Shown here one piece after another: positions 18,435 to 27,690 of a DNA stretch of 64,000 nucleotides. Location of the stretch: assembly GCF_000403135.1 (NCBI RefSeq), contig NZ_AQPN01000063.1:1-64000 (forward strand). Reading direction: 5' to 3'. The notes under the pieces were generated by a model. It was not told where the DNA came from, searched no databases, and saw only the letters and a list, made by a program, of their open reading frames with translations. Each line of letters begins with the position of its first letter. The first letter of the stretch is position 1. A program made the position numbers and the translations under genes. The stretch is from Arcticibacter svalbardensis MN12-7 (lineage in GTDB: Bacteria > Bacteroidota > Bacteroidia > Sphingobacteriales > Sphingobacteriaceae).

Positions 18435-19883
18435 ATGACCATCAAAAAAAAATCCTATAACCATCCTATAGCTACACTTGCAATTGCATGTTGTTTGCTT
18501 ATTTCAGGTATTGCCAACGCCCAGGAAAAGATTACACTGGAACAGGCTGTAGACCTTACATTAAAAAACAATTTACAAATTAAACAAGCTCAGCTCAGTG
18601 AATCTTTATCAAAAGAGGATTTGATTGAATCAAAATTATACTTTTATCCTACTTTAAATGGAGGAGCAAATCTGAATTTTAACTTTGGACGAAATGTAGA
18701 TCCTTTGACTTATCAGTTTGTCAATCAAAAAACCACCAATTCAAATGGATCACTAAGTACTTCGGTACCCATTTTCCAGGGGTTCAGACTATGGCATCAA
18801 ATATCACAATTTAAATATCAGTTAGAGGCCGATAAAAGCAATACGAGGAAGATAAAGAATGACCTTTCACTTACCGTTGTTACCACTTACCTGCAGGTAT
18901 TGAGCTATGAAGATTTACTTAAGGCATCAATGCAACAATTGCAGCTATCACAGTTGCAACTGGACAGAGAAGACAAACAATTTAAGGTAGGCAGTAAAAC
19001 GCTGGCAGATTTATCGCAGGCTAAGGCTCAATTTGCTACAGCAGAATTGAATGTAACCAATGCAAAAAATCAACTGGATATAGCCAAGCTTAATCTTGCC
19101 CAACTAATGGAAAGAGATCCTGCACAAGATTTCAGTGTTGAAAAGCCTGTAATCGATCAAATAGGAGATATTAATTCTAATTATGCTGCCGCGGAAATTT
19201 ACACTAAAGCGGCTGACAATTATCCTGATATTCAACTGGCAAAGAATCGCACTCTTGCTTCTTTAAAAGCTGTTGATGTTGCCAAATCGTCCTTATATCC
19301 CCGACTTACCTTTCAGGGAAGTATTGGATCAGGCTATTCAAACAACCGGCAGCACTTGGTAGGCACTGAGCTTACCGGCCAAAATACAGTAATCGGCTTT
19401 TTGGAAGGAACGAATCAAAGTGTACTAACTCCGGAATACAATAATACATATGAGCCAACAAATTTTAAAGATCAGTTGAATGAGAATTTTAATCAAGCGC
19501 TTGGATTTACACTCAGTATTCCAATTTTCAACAGCTATTCTGCTCGTATAAACGTACGGAGGGCAAAAATTACGTATCAGAATGCACAGGTAACAGAGCA
19601 GCTTGCCAGGAATAATTTCAATAAGATCATTTATCAGGCAGTAACTGATCTTAGGGCTGCAGATAGCAGGTTTAGATCAGCAAACAGTGCCTTCGAATCT
19701 TCTAAAGCAGCTTTTGATGCGATAAGTAAAAGATATGATGTAGGTTTGGTTAATTCTTTAGACTTCAATCAGGCTCAAACAGATCTCAATCAAAAAGAAT
19801 TTGATGTCATTCAGGCACGATATGATCTTATCTTTAGAAATAAAATTATAGATTTTTACCTGGGTAAACCACTAACATTTTAA
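18435..19883 (+). CDS. TolC-family outer-membrane efflux protein
   Basis: 482 residues: a signal peptide (CCLLISGIANAQ, cleaved near residue 29), then two OEP repeats rich in Gln/Asn/Ala heptads that form the coiled-coil tunnel (about residues 30-230 and 255-480). TolC proteins form the outer-membrane exit duct of tripartite pumps or type I secretion. The HlyD-like adaptor gene starts 18 bases after its stop, so the two form an operon. No inner-membrane pump gene is adjacent: a strong terminator follows the adaptor. Confidence 0.94.
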   Translation: MTIKKKSYNHPIATLAIACCLLISGIANAQEKITLEQAVDLTLKNNLQIKQAQLSESLSKEDLIESKLYFYPTLNGGANLNFNFGRNVDPLTYQFVNQKTTNSNGSLSTSVPIFQGFRLWHQISQFKYQLEADKSNTRKIKNDLSLTVVTTYLQVLSYEDLLKASMQQLQLSQLQLDREDKQFKVGSKTLADLSQAKAQFATAELNVTNAKNQLDIAKLNLAQLMERDPAQDFSVEKPVIDQIGDINSNYAAAEIYTKAADNYPDIQLAKNRTLASLKAVDVAKSSLYPRLTFQGSIGSGYSNNRQHLVGTELTGQNTVIGFLEGTNQSVLTPEYNNTYEPTNFKDQLNENFNQALGFTLSIPIFNSYSARINVRRAKITYQNAQVTEQLARNNFNKIIYQAVTDLRAADSRFRSANSAFESSKAAFDAISKRYDVGLVNSLDFNQAQTDLNQKEFDVIQARYDLIFRNKIIDFYLGKPLTF

Positions 19884-19901
19884 GATAGAAACGCCATAAA
19901 A

Positions 19902-21242
19902 ATGGAACAGAAAAAAAAGAAAAAAAGCACCCTTAAGTTTGTAATTATTGGCGTTGTCCTATTAATCGTTGTGTTAGGAATTGCTTTTAAAATGGGGTGG
20001 ATAGGATCTGGTAATAAGACAATGGTTGCAACTGAAAAGGTGCAGAAAAGGAATATTACCGAAACAGTATCAGCGAGTGGTAAAGTACAAGCAGAAATTG
20101 AAGTCAAGTTAAGCTCTGAAGTATCGGGTGAAATCGTGGAACTTGAAGTAAAGGAAGGTGATGTGGTAAAGAAGGGCCAGCTTTTATGTAAGATCAGACC
20201 TGATATTTTGCAATCAGGTTATAATCGGGCAGTTGCATCGCTTAATACACAGCGTGCCTCTCTAGCAGGTGCCCAACAACAACTTTTACAAGCTGAAGCT
20301 ACTTTCAGAAACACTCAGGCGAGTTATAAAAGAAGTGTTGAGTTATATAAACAAAAAGTTCTCTCTGCGGCTGAAAATGATGTGGCATTAGCTGAATATC
20401 AAAGTGCTAAAGCTAATCTGGAAGCATTAAAACAAAATATTATTGGATCCAAATATGGTGTTGAACAATCTCAGGCTGTGGTTAAAGAGGCTGCTGATAA
20501 TCTGGATCGTACCATTATTTATGCTCCGGTAGATGGTGTGGTATCGAAACTATCTGTAGAACTTGGGGAAAGAGTTGTTGGTACTGCGCAAATGGCGGGT
20601 ACAGAAATCATGCGCATTTCTAATCTCAACTCCATGGAAGTGAACGTGAATGTGAACGAAAACGATATTAATCGTGTCGCCATTGGCAACCTTGCAGATA
20701 TTGAAGTCGACGCTTTTCAGGAAAAGAAATTTCAGGGAAAGGTAACTGAAATTGCAAGTTCAGCAAATATTGTTGGTGAAAGCACAGATCAGGTGACTAA
20801 CTTCAGTGTTAAAATCAGGATACTGCCCGAATCTTATGCTTCATACATGAAAAACAGGGATAAAGAAAAATCTCCTTTTCTTCCAGGTCTTTCAGCTACG
20901 GTTGATATCCAAACCAAAAAAGCTTCAGGGATTGCCGTACCAATCCAATCGGTTACTACCAGGGAAGATCTAAATATGAATGTTAACAAAGCGCCTAAAA
21001 AAGACAAAGACAAACCTGATGTGAAAGAATATGTGTTTGTTTATAAAAATGGACTGGTAAGACAGATTGCTGTTACTACAGGCATTCAGAACGACACCTA
21101 CATACAGGTATTGTCAGGACTTAAAGAAAATGAAGAAATTGTCTCTGCACCTTTTAGTGCTATCTCAAAAACATTAAAGGATAGTTTAGTTGTGGAAAAG
21201 GTAGGTAAGGATAAATTATTTGAAGGTGAGGCTAAAAAGTAG
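19902..21242 (+). CDS. HlyD/MacA-family periplasmic adaptor of an efflux system
   Basis: 446 residues. A Lys-rich cytoplasmic start and one membrane segment (about 10-30) anchor it. A lipoyl/biotinyl-like hairpin domain (VSASGKVQAEIEVKLSSEVSG) follows, then a long alpha-helical coiled coil (about 105-205), the second half of the lipoyl domain (TIIYAPVDGVVSKL), a beta-barrel domain and a membrane-proximal domain. This is the layout of MacA-like adaptors that link an inner-membrane ABC pump to TolC. Normally macB-like genes follow in Bacteroidetes; here a 17-bp hairpin terminator follows, so the pump must be encoded elsewhere. Confidence 0.94.
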   Translation: MEQKKKKKSTLKFVIIGVVLLIVVLGIAFKMGWIGSGNKTMVATEKVQKRNITETVSASGKVQAEIEVKLSSEVSGEIVELEVKEGDVVKKGQLLCKIRPDILQSGYNRAVASLNTQRASLAGAQQQLLQAEATFRNTQASYKRSVELYKQKVLSAAENDVALAEYQSAKANLEALKQNIIGSKYGVEQSQAVVKEAADNLDRTIIYAPVDGVVSKLSVELGERVVGTAQMAGTEIMRISNLNSMEVNVNVNENDINRVAIGNLADIEVDAFQEKKFQGKVTEIASSANIVGESTDQVTNFSVKIRILPESYASYMKNRDKEKSPFLPGLSATVDIQTKKASGIAVPIQSVTTREDLNMNVNKAPKKDKDKPDVKEYVFVYKNGLVRQIAVTTGIQNDTYIQVLSGLKENEEIVSAPFSAISKTLKDSLVVEKVGKDKLFEGEAKK

Positions 21243-21292
21243 TTTTATCATCCATAAATAATTAATTACCTGAACTTTCGGGTAATCAACAA

Positions 21293-21330
21293 GAAAAAGG
21301 TACTGTTTCCAACGAAACAGTACCTTTTTC
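21293..21330 (+). terminator. Strong terminator after the TolC-adaptor operon
   Basis: Bases 21293-21309 and 21314-21330 are exact complements (17 bp, core GGTACTGTTTC/GAAACAGTACC) with a four-base loop CAAC. The stem ends in CTTTTTC on the descending side. It is one of the most stable simple hairpins in the window. Confidence 0.85.
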
Positions 21331-21389
21331 TTTAACACTAGAGTTTACAGTTATACCTAATAATTCGTAAACTTGCGTGTATATCAATT

Positions 21390-22394
21390 ATGGATCAAAT
21401 TATAAAAATAGCAGTTATCGGAGGAGGAAGCTGGGCAACAGCAAACATTAAAATGCTATCCGATAATCACAGTCCAAAAGAAATATTCTGGTGGATGCGG
21501 GACAAGGAAAATATCCAGTATATAAAAACGTACAAGCATAATGCGAGTTATTTAAGCTCGGTTGAAATCAAAGTTCCAACTGAAAATATCAGCAATGATT
21601 TAAATGACATTGTATCTAAATGTGAGATCATCCTGTTAAATATCCCCGCTGCCTTTTTAAAAAATGCGCTATCCTGTTTATCGCCATCCAGCTTCAAAGG
21701 GAAAAAGGTTATCTCAGCAATAAAAGGTTTTGTTCCCGAATATAATATGATTGTCGGGGAATACATTAACAAAACATTTGAAGTTCCTTTTGAGGATATT
21801 ATTGTTCTAAGCGGTCCCTGTCATGCAGAAGAAGTGGCACTAGAGAAGTTATCCTATTTAACTGTCGCCTCGCCTAATTGTGAATTAGCTACTCAATTTG
21901 CAGCGCTTATAAATACACGGTACATTAAAACGAATATATCTGACGACATTTATGGAACAGAGTATGCAGCTGTACTAAAAAACATTTATGCTGTTGCTAG
22001 TGGAATTTGTCATGGTGTAGGTTACGGTGATAATTTTCAATCTGTTCTTATCTCAAACGCAATAAGGGAAATCAGTCGTTTTGTAGATATTGTGCATCCC
22101 ATTGACCGTGACATTAAAGAATCAGCATATTTGGGCGACTTATTAGTTACTGCCTATTCTCAGTTCAGTAGAAATAGAACATTCGGAAATATGATAGGCA
22201 AAGGATATAATGTACGATCGGCCCAGTTAGAGATGAACATGGTTGCTGAAGGCTATTATGCATCTAAGTCATTACACTATATCAACAAGCAATTTAAAGT
22301 AAAAATGCCTATTTGCAGAGCAGTTTATGCTATTTTATACGAGGGCCACTCTCCATCTATTGAGATGAAATTGCTGGCAGATCAACTTTCCTGA
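21390..22394 (+). CDS. gpsA: NAD(P)-dependent glycerol-3-phosphate dehydrogenase
   Basis: 334 residues. It reduces dihydroxyacetone phosphate to sn-glycerol 3-phosphate for phospholipid synthesis. The Rossmann loop is VIGGGSWATANIKML. The second conserved block is LSGPCHAEEVALEKLSYLTVAS, and the catalytic lysine lies in the AVLKNIYAVASGICHGVGYGDN helix. The GGGSWATA motif differs slightly from the usual GxGxWGTA, as in other Bacteroidetes copies. It starts 150 bases after the efflux-operon terminator and is followed at 54 bases by the YtxH-like gene. Confidence 0.92.
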   Translation: MDQIIKIAVIGGGSWATANIKMLSDNHSPKEIFWWMRDKENIQYIKTYKHNASYLSSVEIKVPTENISNDLNDIVSKCEIILLNIPAAFLKNALSCLSPSSFKGKKVISAIKGFVPEYNMIVGEYINKTFEVPFEDIIVLSGPCHAEEVALEKLSYLTVASPNCELATQFAALINTRYIKTNISDDIYGTEYAAVLKNIYAVASGICHGVGYGDNFQSVLISNAIREISRFVDIVHPIDRDIKESAYLGDLLVTAYSQFSRNRTFGNMIGKGYNVRSAQLEMNMVAEGYYASKSLHYINKQFKVKMPICRAVYAILYEGHSPSIEMKLLADQLS

Positions 22395-22448
22395 TTTTTT
22401 ATCAAACTTACAAGGGACTGTATTGTTAATTCAAAAAATAATACAGCC

Positions 22449-22712
22449 ATGAAAAATATGATCATTTGGGGAGTAGTTGCAGGAGCAGCAGCTGCTACAA
22501 TAGTTGCTCTTATTCTCAAAAAAGACGAGGCCGACGAATTGCTAAATTCAGCTAAGGGAATAGGGAACCGTCTCATTAAATACGGCAATAGACTCAAAGA
22601 CAACCTCTTGAACAACGCCAAAGGACCGAATGGCGAAGACCTTTACATCGATATGTACGATCGTCAGTTCTATGAAGACCCTGCTGGCAAACGTATTTAT
22701 CTGACGGATTAG
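22449..22712 (+). CDS. YtxH-like small membrane-anchored protein
   Basis: 87 residues. One N-terminal membrane helix (IIWGVVAGAAAATIVALIL, about 5-23) is followed by a charged amphipathic stretch (KKDEADELLNSAKGIGNRL) and an acidic C-terminus with several tyrosines. Size and layout fit the YtxH family of stress-associated single-helix proteins, whose biochemical role is unclear. It is downstream of gpsA in the same direction and ends just before a bidirectional terminator. Confidence 0.7.
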   Translation: MKNMIIWGVVAGAAAATIVALILKKDEADELLNSAKGIGNRLIKYGNRLKDNLLNNAKGPNGEDLYIDMYDRQFYEDPAGKRIYLTD

Positions 22713-22730
22713 TCAAAAATTATTAAACAT

Positions 22731-22767
22731 AAAAAAAGACCGCTGATTAAATCAACGGTCTTTTTTT
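22731..22767. terminator. Bidirectional terminator between YtxH-like gene and DEAD-box gene
   Basis: The A7-GACCG run (22731-22742) pairs with CGGTC-T7 (22756-22767), with one internal mismatch and an inner TGAT/ATCA stem. It has U tracts in both directions and lies between convergent genes. Confidence 0.85.
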
Positions 22768-22777
22768 AAATATATGA

Positions 22778-24595
22778 TTAGTAACGTTTACGACGTTCAC
22801 GATCGCCACCACTGGAGGATCTGCCGCTACCACCACGATCTTCCTTGCGTTTGCCAGAAAAATCACGGTAACCACCGCCACCACCACTGCGTTCACGACT
22901 TCCACCGCTATGTTCGCGACTTCCGCTATGTTCACGACTTCCACCATCACGATCACCAGCAAGTTCGATACGAACTGTGCGTCCCTTAAAGTCTACTGAC
23001 TTAAAGTTTTGTTGAACAGTTTCTGCAACTGCATTTTCTACTTCAAAGAATGTATACACACCCTTCAAGTCGATTTTACCAATTGACTTACCACTTATCT
23101 TAGCGTTATTACAAATAAAACCAAGCATATCGCCTCTTGTAAATTCATCTACAGATCCAAGATTGATAAACAATCTGGTGAAGTCAGCACTAGGCGGACG
23201 ACTTGATCTTTCACCACGTTCGCCTCTTTCGGGACGATCACCACGATCACTTGAACGATCATCGTGAAGAGGAGCATTCAAATCAGGTGCATTCTTGTAA
23301 TAATCAAGGAAACGATTAAATTCAAGAGAAGCAAAACGTTTGATAATTTCCTCTTTATCCATCTCCTTAAGATCATCCATAATTCGTGTAATGTACCCTT
23401 CCATTTGGGTTTCATTCACTTCAACGTTATGAACACGATGAATTAAAGCAAAAAGTTGTTTCTCACAAACATCAAATCCACTTGGAACTTCAATCTTAGT
23501 GAACTTCTTACCTAATGTACGTTCAATCTGTCTGATTTTACCAACTTCCTTTGCATTGATAATGGCAATTGAAATACCCGATTTACCGGCACGTCCTGTA
23601 CGTCCGCTTCTATGCGTGTAATTTTCAATTTCATCAGGAAGAGAGTAATTTATAACGTGAGTAACGTCATTTACGTCAATTCCGCGAGCAGCTACATCCG
23701 TTGCAATCAACAACTGAAGTCCTCTTTCACGATAACGTTTCATTACTTTATCACGTTGTTGTTGAGAAAGGTCACCATGTAAAGAATCGGCATTATAACC
23801 GTCTTTAATAAGTGCTTCTGCAATATCCTGTGTTTCAAGCTTTGTTCGACAAAATACAATACCAAAGATCTCTGGATTAAAGTCTACAATACGTTTAAAG
23901 GCCGCATATTTATCACGGGCACGAATAATAATGTATTCATGTTCGATATTTACGTTACCAGTATTTTGTTTACCCATAGTTAATTCATGCGGATCTTTCA
24001 TGTATTTCTTAGCGATCCGACGAACCTCTGCAGGCATAGTTGCAGAGAATAACCATGTTTTTTTGTCGTTAGGGGTAGTTGAAAGTATACTATCTATATC
24101 TTCCTGGAAACCCATATTGAGCATCTCATCTGCTTCATCCAATACGACGAAACGTACTTGTGAGAAGTCAATGGCCTTACGATTGATAATATCAAGCATA
24201 CGGCCTGGGGTAGCGACAACGATCTGTACACCACGTTTAATCTGACGAAGCTGATCAGTAATACTCGCACCACCGTATACGGCAACTACATTAACATTAC
24301 TTAAATTCTTCGCGTAGTTTTTTACATCGTTGGTAATCTGAAGACATAGTTCTCTTGTAGGACACAAAATAAGTGCCTGAGGATAATTTTTGTCAAAGTC
24401 TAATAATTCTAATAAGGGGAGGCCGAACGCGGCAGTTTTCCCCGTGCCGGTTTGGGCTAATCCGACAAAATCGTTGCTGCCTGAAAGTAAAACCGGGATT
24501 GATTGTTCCTGGATTGGGGTGGGAGTTTCAAATCCCAGATCAGTTATGGCATTAACAATATCATGACGGATACCCAGTGTACTAAATGGGTTCAT
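22778..24595 (-). CDS. DEAD-box ATP-dependent RNA helicase with DbpA-type RNA-binding domain
   Basis: 605 residues. The helicase core (about 1-370) has the Q motif (GFETPTPIQ), Walker A AQTGTGKT, the DEAD box VLDEADEML, motif III SAT and motif VI HRSGRTGRAGKSG. Residues about 470-545 form a DbpA/CsdA-like RNA-binding domain (FTRLFINLGSVDEFTRGDML). The last 50 residues are a Gly/Arg/Ser-rich tail that binds RNA nonspecifically. Such proteins act in ribosome assembly and cold adaptation. A TACCTTTG element (RC, 24634-24641) lies 40 bases upstream. Confidence 0.95.
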   Translation of the reverse strand: MNPFSTLGIRHDIVNAITDLGFETPTPIQEQSIPVLLSGSNDFVGLAQTGTGKTAAFGLPLLELLDFDKNYPQALILCPTRELCLQITNDVKNYAKNLSNVNVVAVYGGASITDQLRQIKRGVQIVVATPGRMLDIINRKAIDFSQVRFVVLDEADEMLNMGFQEDIDSILSTTPNDKKTWLFSATMPAEVRRIAKKYMKDPHELTMGKQNTGNVNIEHEYIIIRARDKYAAFKRIVDFNPEIFGIVFCRTKLETQDIAEALIKDGYNADSLHGDLSQQQRDKVMKRYRERGLQLLIATDVAARGIDVNDVTHVINYSLPDEIENYTHRSGRTGRAGKSGISIAIINAKEVGKIRQIERTLGKKFTKIEVPSGFDVCEKQLFALIHRVHNVEVNETQMEGYITRIMDDLKEMDKEEIIKRFASLEFNRFLDYYKNAPDLNAPLHDDRSSDRGDRPERGERGERSSRPPSADFTRLFINLGSVDEFTRGDMLGFICNNAKISGKSIGKIDLKGVYTFFEVENAVAETVQQNFKSVDFKGRTVRIELAGDRDGGSREHSGSREHSGGSRERSGGGGGYRDFSGKRKEDRGGSGRSSSGGDRERRKRY

Positions 24596-24633
24596 GATAA
24601 CAATAAAAAACCGACTGTATTGACGGTATTCTG

Positions 24634-24641
24634 CAAAGGTA
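24634..24641 (-). promoter_or_regulatory. -7 element of the DEAD-box helicase gene
   Basis: On the minus strand bases 24641-24634 read TACCTTTG, matching TAnnTTTG. The predicted start leaves a leader of about 30 bases. No well-spaced -33 TTG was found. Confidence 0.45.
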
Positions 24642-24683
24642 ACAAAATTTTCGGCAAAACCGGCTTAAACATCCGAATGAATG

Positions 24684-25151
24684 CTATCTTAAGCGTTCAG
24701 CGGACTTTAAAAGCCTAATATCGCTCCTAATTCCTTTTATAGCCATAATAATAAAGAAAATAGATAGAGGCAAAAAGATGATTCCTAAGCCATAATTTTG
24801 AAACTGCAACCTCAAATCGCCTAAAACCTGCTGTGCAGTTGAAGCCAGCCAGAAACTATAAGCCACAATTAAGGCAATGGTAATGTACCCTAATGTAATT
24901 TGCCGCTTCCTTTCTTTATACAGAAAAATAGTTACAAATGGTAGCAGGGCTAATAAAACTGTAACAATCGTGATTAATGTAAAATCGTCAGTTTTAACAA
25001 TCTGCCCACCAACGTTCTCAAAAACACCAGTCACTTTTATAACTTTAGGCGTTCCCATCGCATTGAAAATTTGCAGATAAGGGAATAAAAATAAGGCGAA
25101 GATCATGGTAGTTGACAAAAACAACCATAGGGTTTGTATCCGTTGAAGCAT
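24684..25151 (-). CDS. DUF4293 family membrane protein
   Basis: 155 residues with four predicted membrane helices (about 8-28, 60-78, 85-105 and 128-148). The opening MLQRIQTLWLFLSTTMI and the loop after the third helix are typical of DUF4293, a family nearly confined to Bacteroidetes, with no known function. It is divergent from truA; if truA starts at 25230, the genes are separated by 78 bases. Confidence 0.88.
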   Translation of the reverse strand: MLQRIQTLWLFLSTTMIFALFLFPYLQIFNAMGTPKVIKVTGVFENVGGQIVKTDDFTLITIVTVLLALLPFVTIFLYKERKRQITLGYITIALIVAYSFWLASTAQQVLGDLRLQFQNYGLGIIFLPLSIFFIIMAIKGIRSDIRLLKSAERLR

Positions 25152-25229
25152 ATAATTAATTATCTAACCAAAATTACATATTTATTTTTTCAGGATGAAG
25201 AGCCGGATTTATTAATTTTGAAATTGAAT

Positions 25230-25988
25230 ATGCGTTACTTTGTTCAACTAGCCTATAATGGCAACCCCTTTCATGGATGGCAAACCCAGCCAAATGCTAT
25301 TACGGTGCAAGAAATACTGGATAAGGCATTGTCCATCATACTTCGCCAAAAAATTGACACACTGGGATGCGGTCGTACAGATGCAGGCGTTCATGCCAGA
25401 GAGTTTTATGCTCATTTTGATGTAATCGACAACTCGCACCAGCATGACCTGCTGAGTGCCCGCTTTATTAAAAGCTTAAACTCCCTTTTGCCCTATGAAA
25501 TCGCCATAAAAAAAATTATTCCAGTGGAGGATCGGGCACACGCCCGTTATGATGCTACCCTGCGCTCTTACGAATACCTGATCCATCACCACAAAGATCC
25601 TTTTTTGCATAACCGATCATGGCTCCTATTTGACCGGCTCGATATCAACCTGATGAATCAAGCGGCTGCAGAGCTGATGCATTATACCGATTTCACCTCC
25701 TTTAGCAAATCGAATACGCAGGTATTCACCAATAACTGCAAAATAGTCAGGGCCGAATGGACAGAAAATCAAACCGGATTAAAATTCACCATTTCAGCAG
25801 ATCGCTTTTTAAGAAACATGGTCAGAGCCATTGTGGGCACCTTAGTACCAATTGGTAAAGGATTGAATAGCCCTGAGAGCATCCATGAGGTCATTAAAAG
25901 TAAGGATCGTTCTAACGCCGGCAGTTCTGTTCCAGCCTGCGGACTGTATCTTACTGAAGTAAAATATCCCTATATCGTGAATTTTTGA
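25230..25988 (+). CDS. truA: tRNA pseudouridine(38-40) synthase
   Basis: 252 residues from the ATG at 25230 (MRYFVQLAYNGNPFHGWQ), the normal TruA start. The frame extends 32 codons upstream, but that part overlaps the divergent DUF4293 gene and a TAATTTTG -7-like element at 25213-25220. It isomerises uridines 38-40 in the tRNA anticodon arm. The catalytic aspartate is in CGRTDAGVHA (about residue 52), with SYEYLIHH and the FLRNMVRAIVGTLV block also conserved. The predicted transcription start is only a few bases before the ATG, so the leader may be almost absent. Confidence 0.95.
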   Translation: MRYFVQLAYNGNPFHGWQTQPNAITVQEILDKALSIILRQKIDTLGCGRTDAGVHAREFYAHFDVIDNSHQHDLLSARFIKSLNSLLPYEIAIKKIIPVEDRAHARYDATLRSYEYLIHHHKDPFLHNRSWLLFDRLDINLMNQAAAELMHYTDFTSFSKSNTQVFTNNCKIVRAEWTENQTGLKFTISADRFLRNMVRAIVGTLVPIGKGLNSPESIHEVIKSKDRSNAGSSVPACGLYLTEVKYPYIVNF

Positions 25989-26010
25989 CCAATTGCTAAT
26001 ACCCTTAAGA

Positions 26011-26418
26011 ATGATTATTAAAGAAATCGATATAGAAAAAGTGCTTCCCATCAGGCAAATAGTCATGTATCCTGATCAGACACTAGAAGAGCTCACTTTA
26101 CCAAATGACCGGAAAGGTATTCATCTGGGAGCATTTGACCAGGCCAATCAGCTTGTATCTGTTGTTTCATTATTTAAAAAAAACAATGAAATCCAGTTCC
26201 GAAAATTCGCTACCCTTCAAAAGGAGCAAGGCAAAGGGTATGGGAAAAAGCTACTAAGTTATATCCTCGAATATAGTAAAACTCAACAGATCAACCGGGT
26301 ATGGTGCAATGCCCGCGTAAATGCACTAGGCTTTTACACCCAGTTTGGATTCAAAGAAACCAATCAAACGTATCATCAGGATGGTTACGACTTTGTAATA
26401 GCAGAGTTGTTTTTATAG
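26011..26418 (+). CDS. GNAT-family N-acetyltransferase
   Basis: 135 residues from the ATG at 26011 (MIIKEIDIEKVLPIRQIVM). The acetyl-CoA loop is visible as FATLQKEQGKGYGKKLLSYIL (the Q/R-x-x-G-x-G/A equivalent is QGKGYG), followed by the typical VNALGFYTQFGFKETN end. Family members transfer acetyl groups from acetyl-CoA to amines; the substrate here cannot be told. It starts 22 bases after truA and is probably cotranscribed with it. An earlier TTG start at 25993 is possible but unlikely. Confidence 0.85.
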   Translation: MIIKEIDIEKVLPIRQIVMYPDQTLEELTLPNDRKGIHLGAFDQANQLVSVVSLFKKNNEIQFRKFATLQKEQGKGYGKKLLSYILEYSKTQQINRVWCNARVNALGFYTQFGFKETNQTYHQDGYDFVIAELFL

Positions 26419-26468
26419 AAAAATCTGCTGCCTAATTTCAATTAACTAATTTTACCAGCAATAAAAAC

Positions 26469-27581
26469 ATGATTATGGATGAAGATAAAAAGATAACACA
26501 TATTCCAGTGGTGACCGAGCAGTCACTACAATTTTTAGAACCCTATATCAACAATCCCTCTCCTACAGGATTTGAGTGGGAAGGACAGCGCCTGTGGTTA
26601 GATTACATCAAACCCTATACCGACACCCATTTTGTCGACAACTATGGCACAGCAGTTGCTATAATCAATCCAGACGCAAAATTTAAAGTAGTCATTGAGG
26701 CCCACGCAGATGAAATCTCCTGGTTTGTCAACTACATCAGTAAAGAAGGATTAATATATGTGATCCGCAATGGAGGGTCTGATCATCAGATAGCCCCTTC
26801 AAAACGCGTCAATATTCATACAGAAAAAGGATTGGTAAAAGCCATATTTGGCTGGCCCGCTATCCATACCCGCAGTGGAGAAAAAGAAGAAGCACCTACT
26901 TTAAAAAATATATTCCTGGATTGCGGATGTATCTCCGATCAGGAAGTGGAAGCTTTAGGAATCCATGTCGGTTGCGTCATTACCTATGAAGACGAATTCA
27001 TGGTGCTGAACGACCGCTATTATTTAGGCAGAGCATTAGACAACCGCGTAGGTGGTTTTATGATTGCTGAGGTTGCAAGACTCCTGAAAGAAAATAAAAA
27101 AGAACTTTCCTTTGGACTGTATATCGTGAATGCGGTACAGGAAGAAGTAGGTCTGCGAGGTGCAGAAATGATTGCTAACCGCATCAAACCACAACTGGCT
27201 ATTGTCACTGACGTAACCCATGATACACAAACACCGATGATCAGCAAGGCTGCTCAAGGTGATCTGGCTTGCGGAAAGGGACCTGTTTTATCCTATGCTC
27301 CTTCTGTTCAAATCAACTTCAACAAGCTGTTAGTTAAAACCGCTCAAGATAATAACATCCCTTTTCAGCGACAAGCATCTTCGCGCTGGACAGGAACTGA
27401 TACTGACGCTTTTGCCTATTCAAATAATGGAGTGGTATCTGCTTTAATATCCTTACCACTTCGGTACATGCACACCACAGTCGAAATGGTACATAAAGAA
27501 GATGTCGATAATGTCATTAGCCTGATTTACAACACACTTTTGGCTATTGATCCAGAGCATGATTTTCGCACATTAAAATAA
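26469..27581 (+). CDS. M42-family metallopeptidase (glutamyl/deblocking aminopeptidase-like)
   Basis: 370 residues. M42 enzymes are dinuclear metal aminopeptidases forming large tetrahedral assemblies in the cytoplasm. Visible metal and catalytic residues: EAHADEIS (His, Asp), RALDNRVGGF (bridging Asp), the glutamate pair in VQEEVGLRGA, TDVTHD, and the final histidine in RYMHTTVEMVHKED. The PSPTGFEW opening is characteristic. An alternative start two codons later (MDEDKK) is equally good. It follows the GNAT gene by 50 bases and ends before a terminator. Confidence 0.92.
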   Translation: MIMDEDKKITHIPVVTEQSLQFLEPYINNPSPTGFEWEGQRLWLDYIKPYTDTHFVDNYGTAVAIINPDAKFKVVIEAHADEISWFVNYISKEGLIYVIRNGGSDHQIAPSKRVNIHTEKGLVKAIFGWPAIHTRSGEKEEAPTLKNIFLDCGCISDQEVEALGIHVGCVITYEDEFMVLNDRYYLGRALDNRVGGFMIAEVARLLKENKKELSFGLYIVNAVQEEVGLRGAEMIANRIKPQLAIVTDVTHDTQTPMISKAAQGDLACGKGPVLSYAPSVQINFNKLLVKTAQDNNIPFQRQASSRWTGTDTDAFAYSNNGVVSALISLPLRYMHTTVEMVHKEDVDNVISLIYNTLLAIDPEHDFRTLK

Positions 27582-27621
27582 ATTGATTGTGGAATCGTTA
27601 TAATTTACTCATAGGACAAAT

Positions 27622-27658
27622 AAAAAGGGCAGCTGATGTTATATCGGCTGCCCTTTTT
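27622..27658 (+). terminator. Terminator after the M42 peptidase gene
   Basis: AAAAAGGGCAGC (27622-27633) pairs with GCTGCCCTTTTT (27647-27658), extended inward by a short TGAT/TATCG stem, followed by more T. It also lies at the end of the convergent FKBP gene. Confidence 0.85.
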
Positions 27659-27690
27659 TTATATAAAATTCTTTGAGATTATAAAATGCG

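Noticed and set aside
22747-22989. His-rich and Val-rich frames across the 3' end of the DEAD-box gene
   Set aside because: They are antisense or shifted readings of the Gly/Arg/Ser-rich tail of the helicase; the low-complexity composition explains them.
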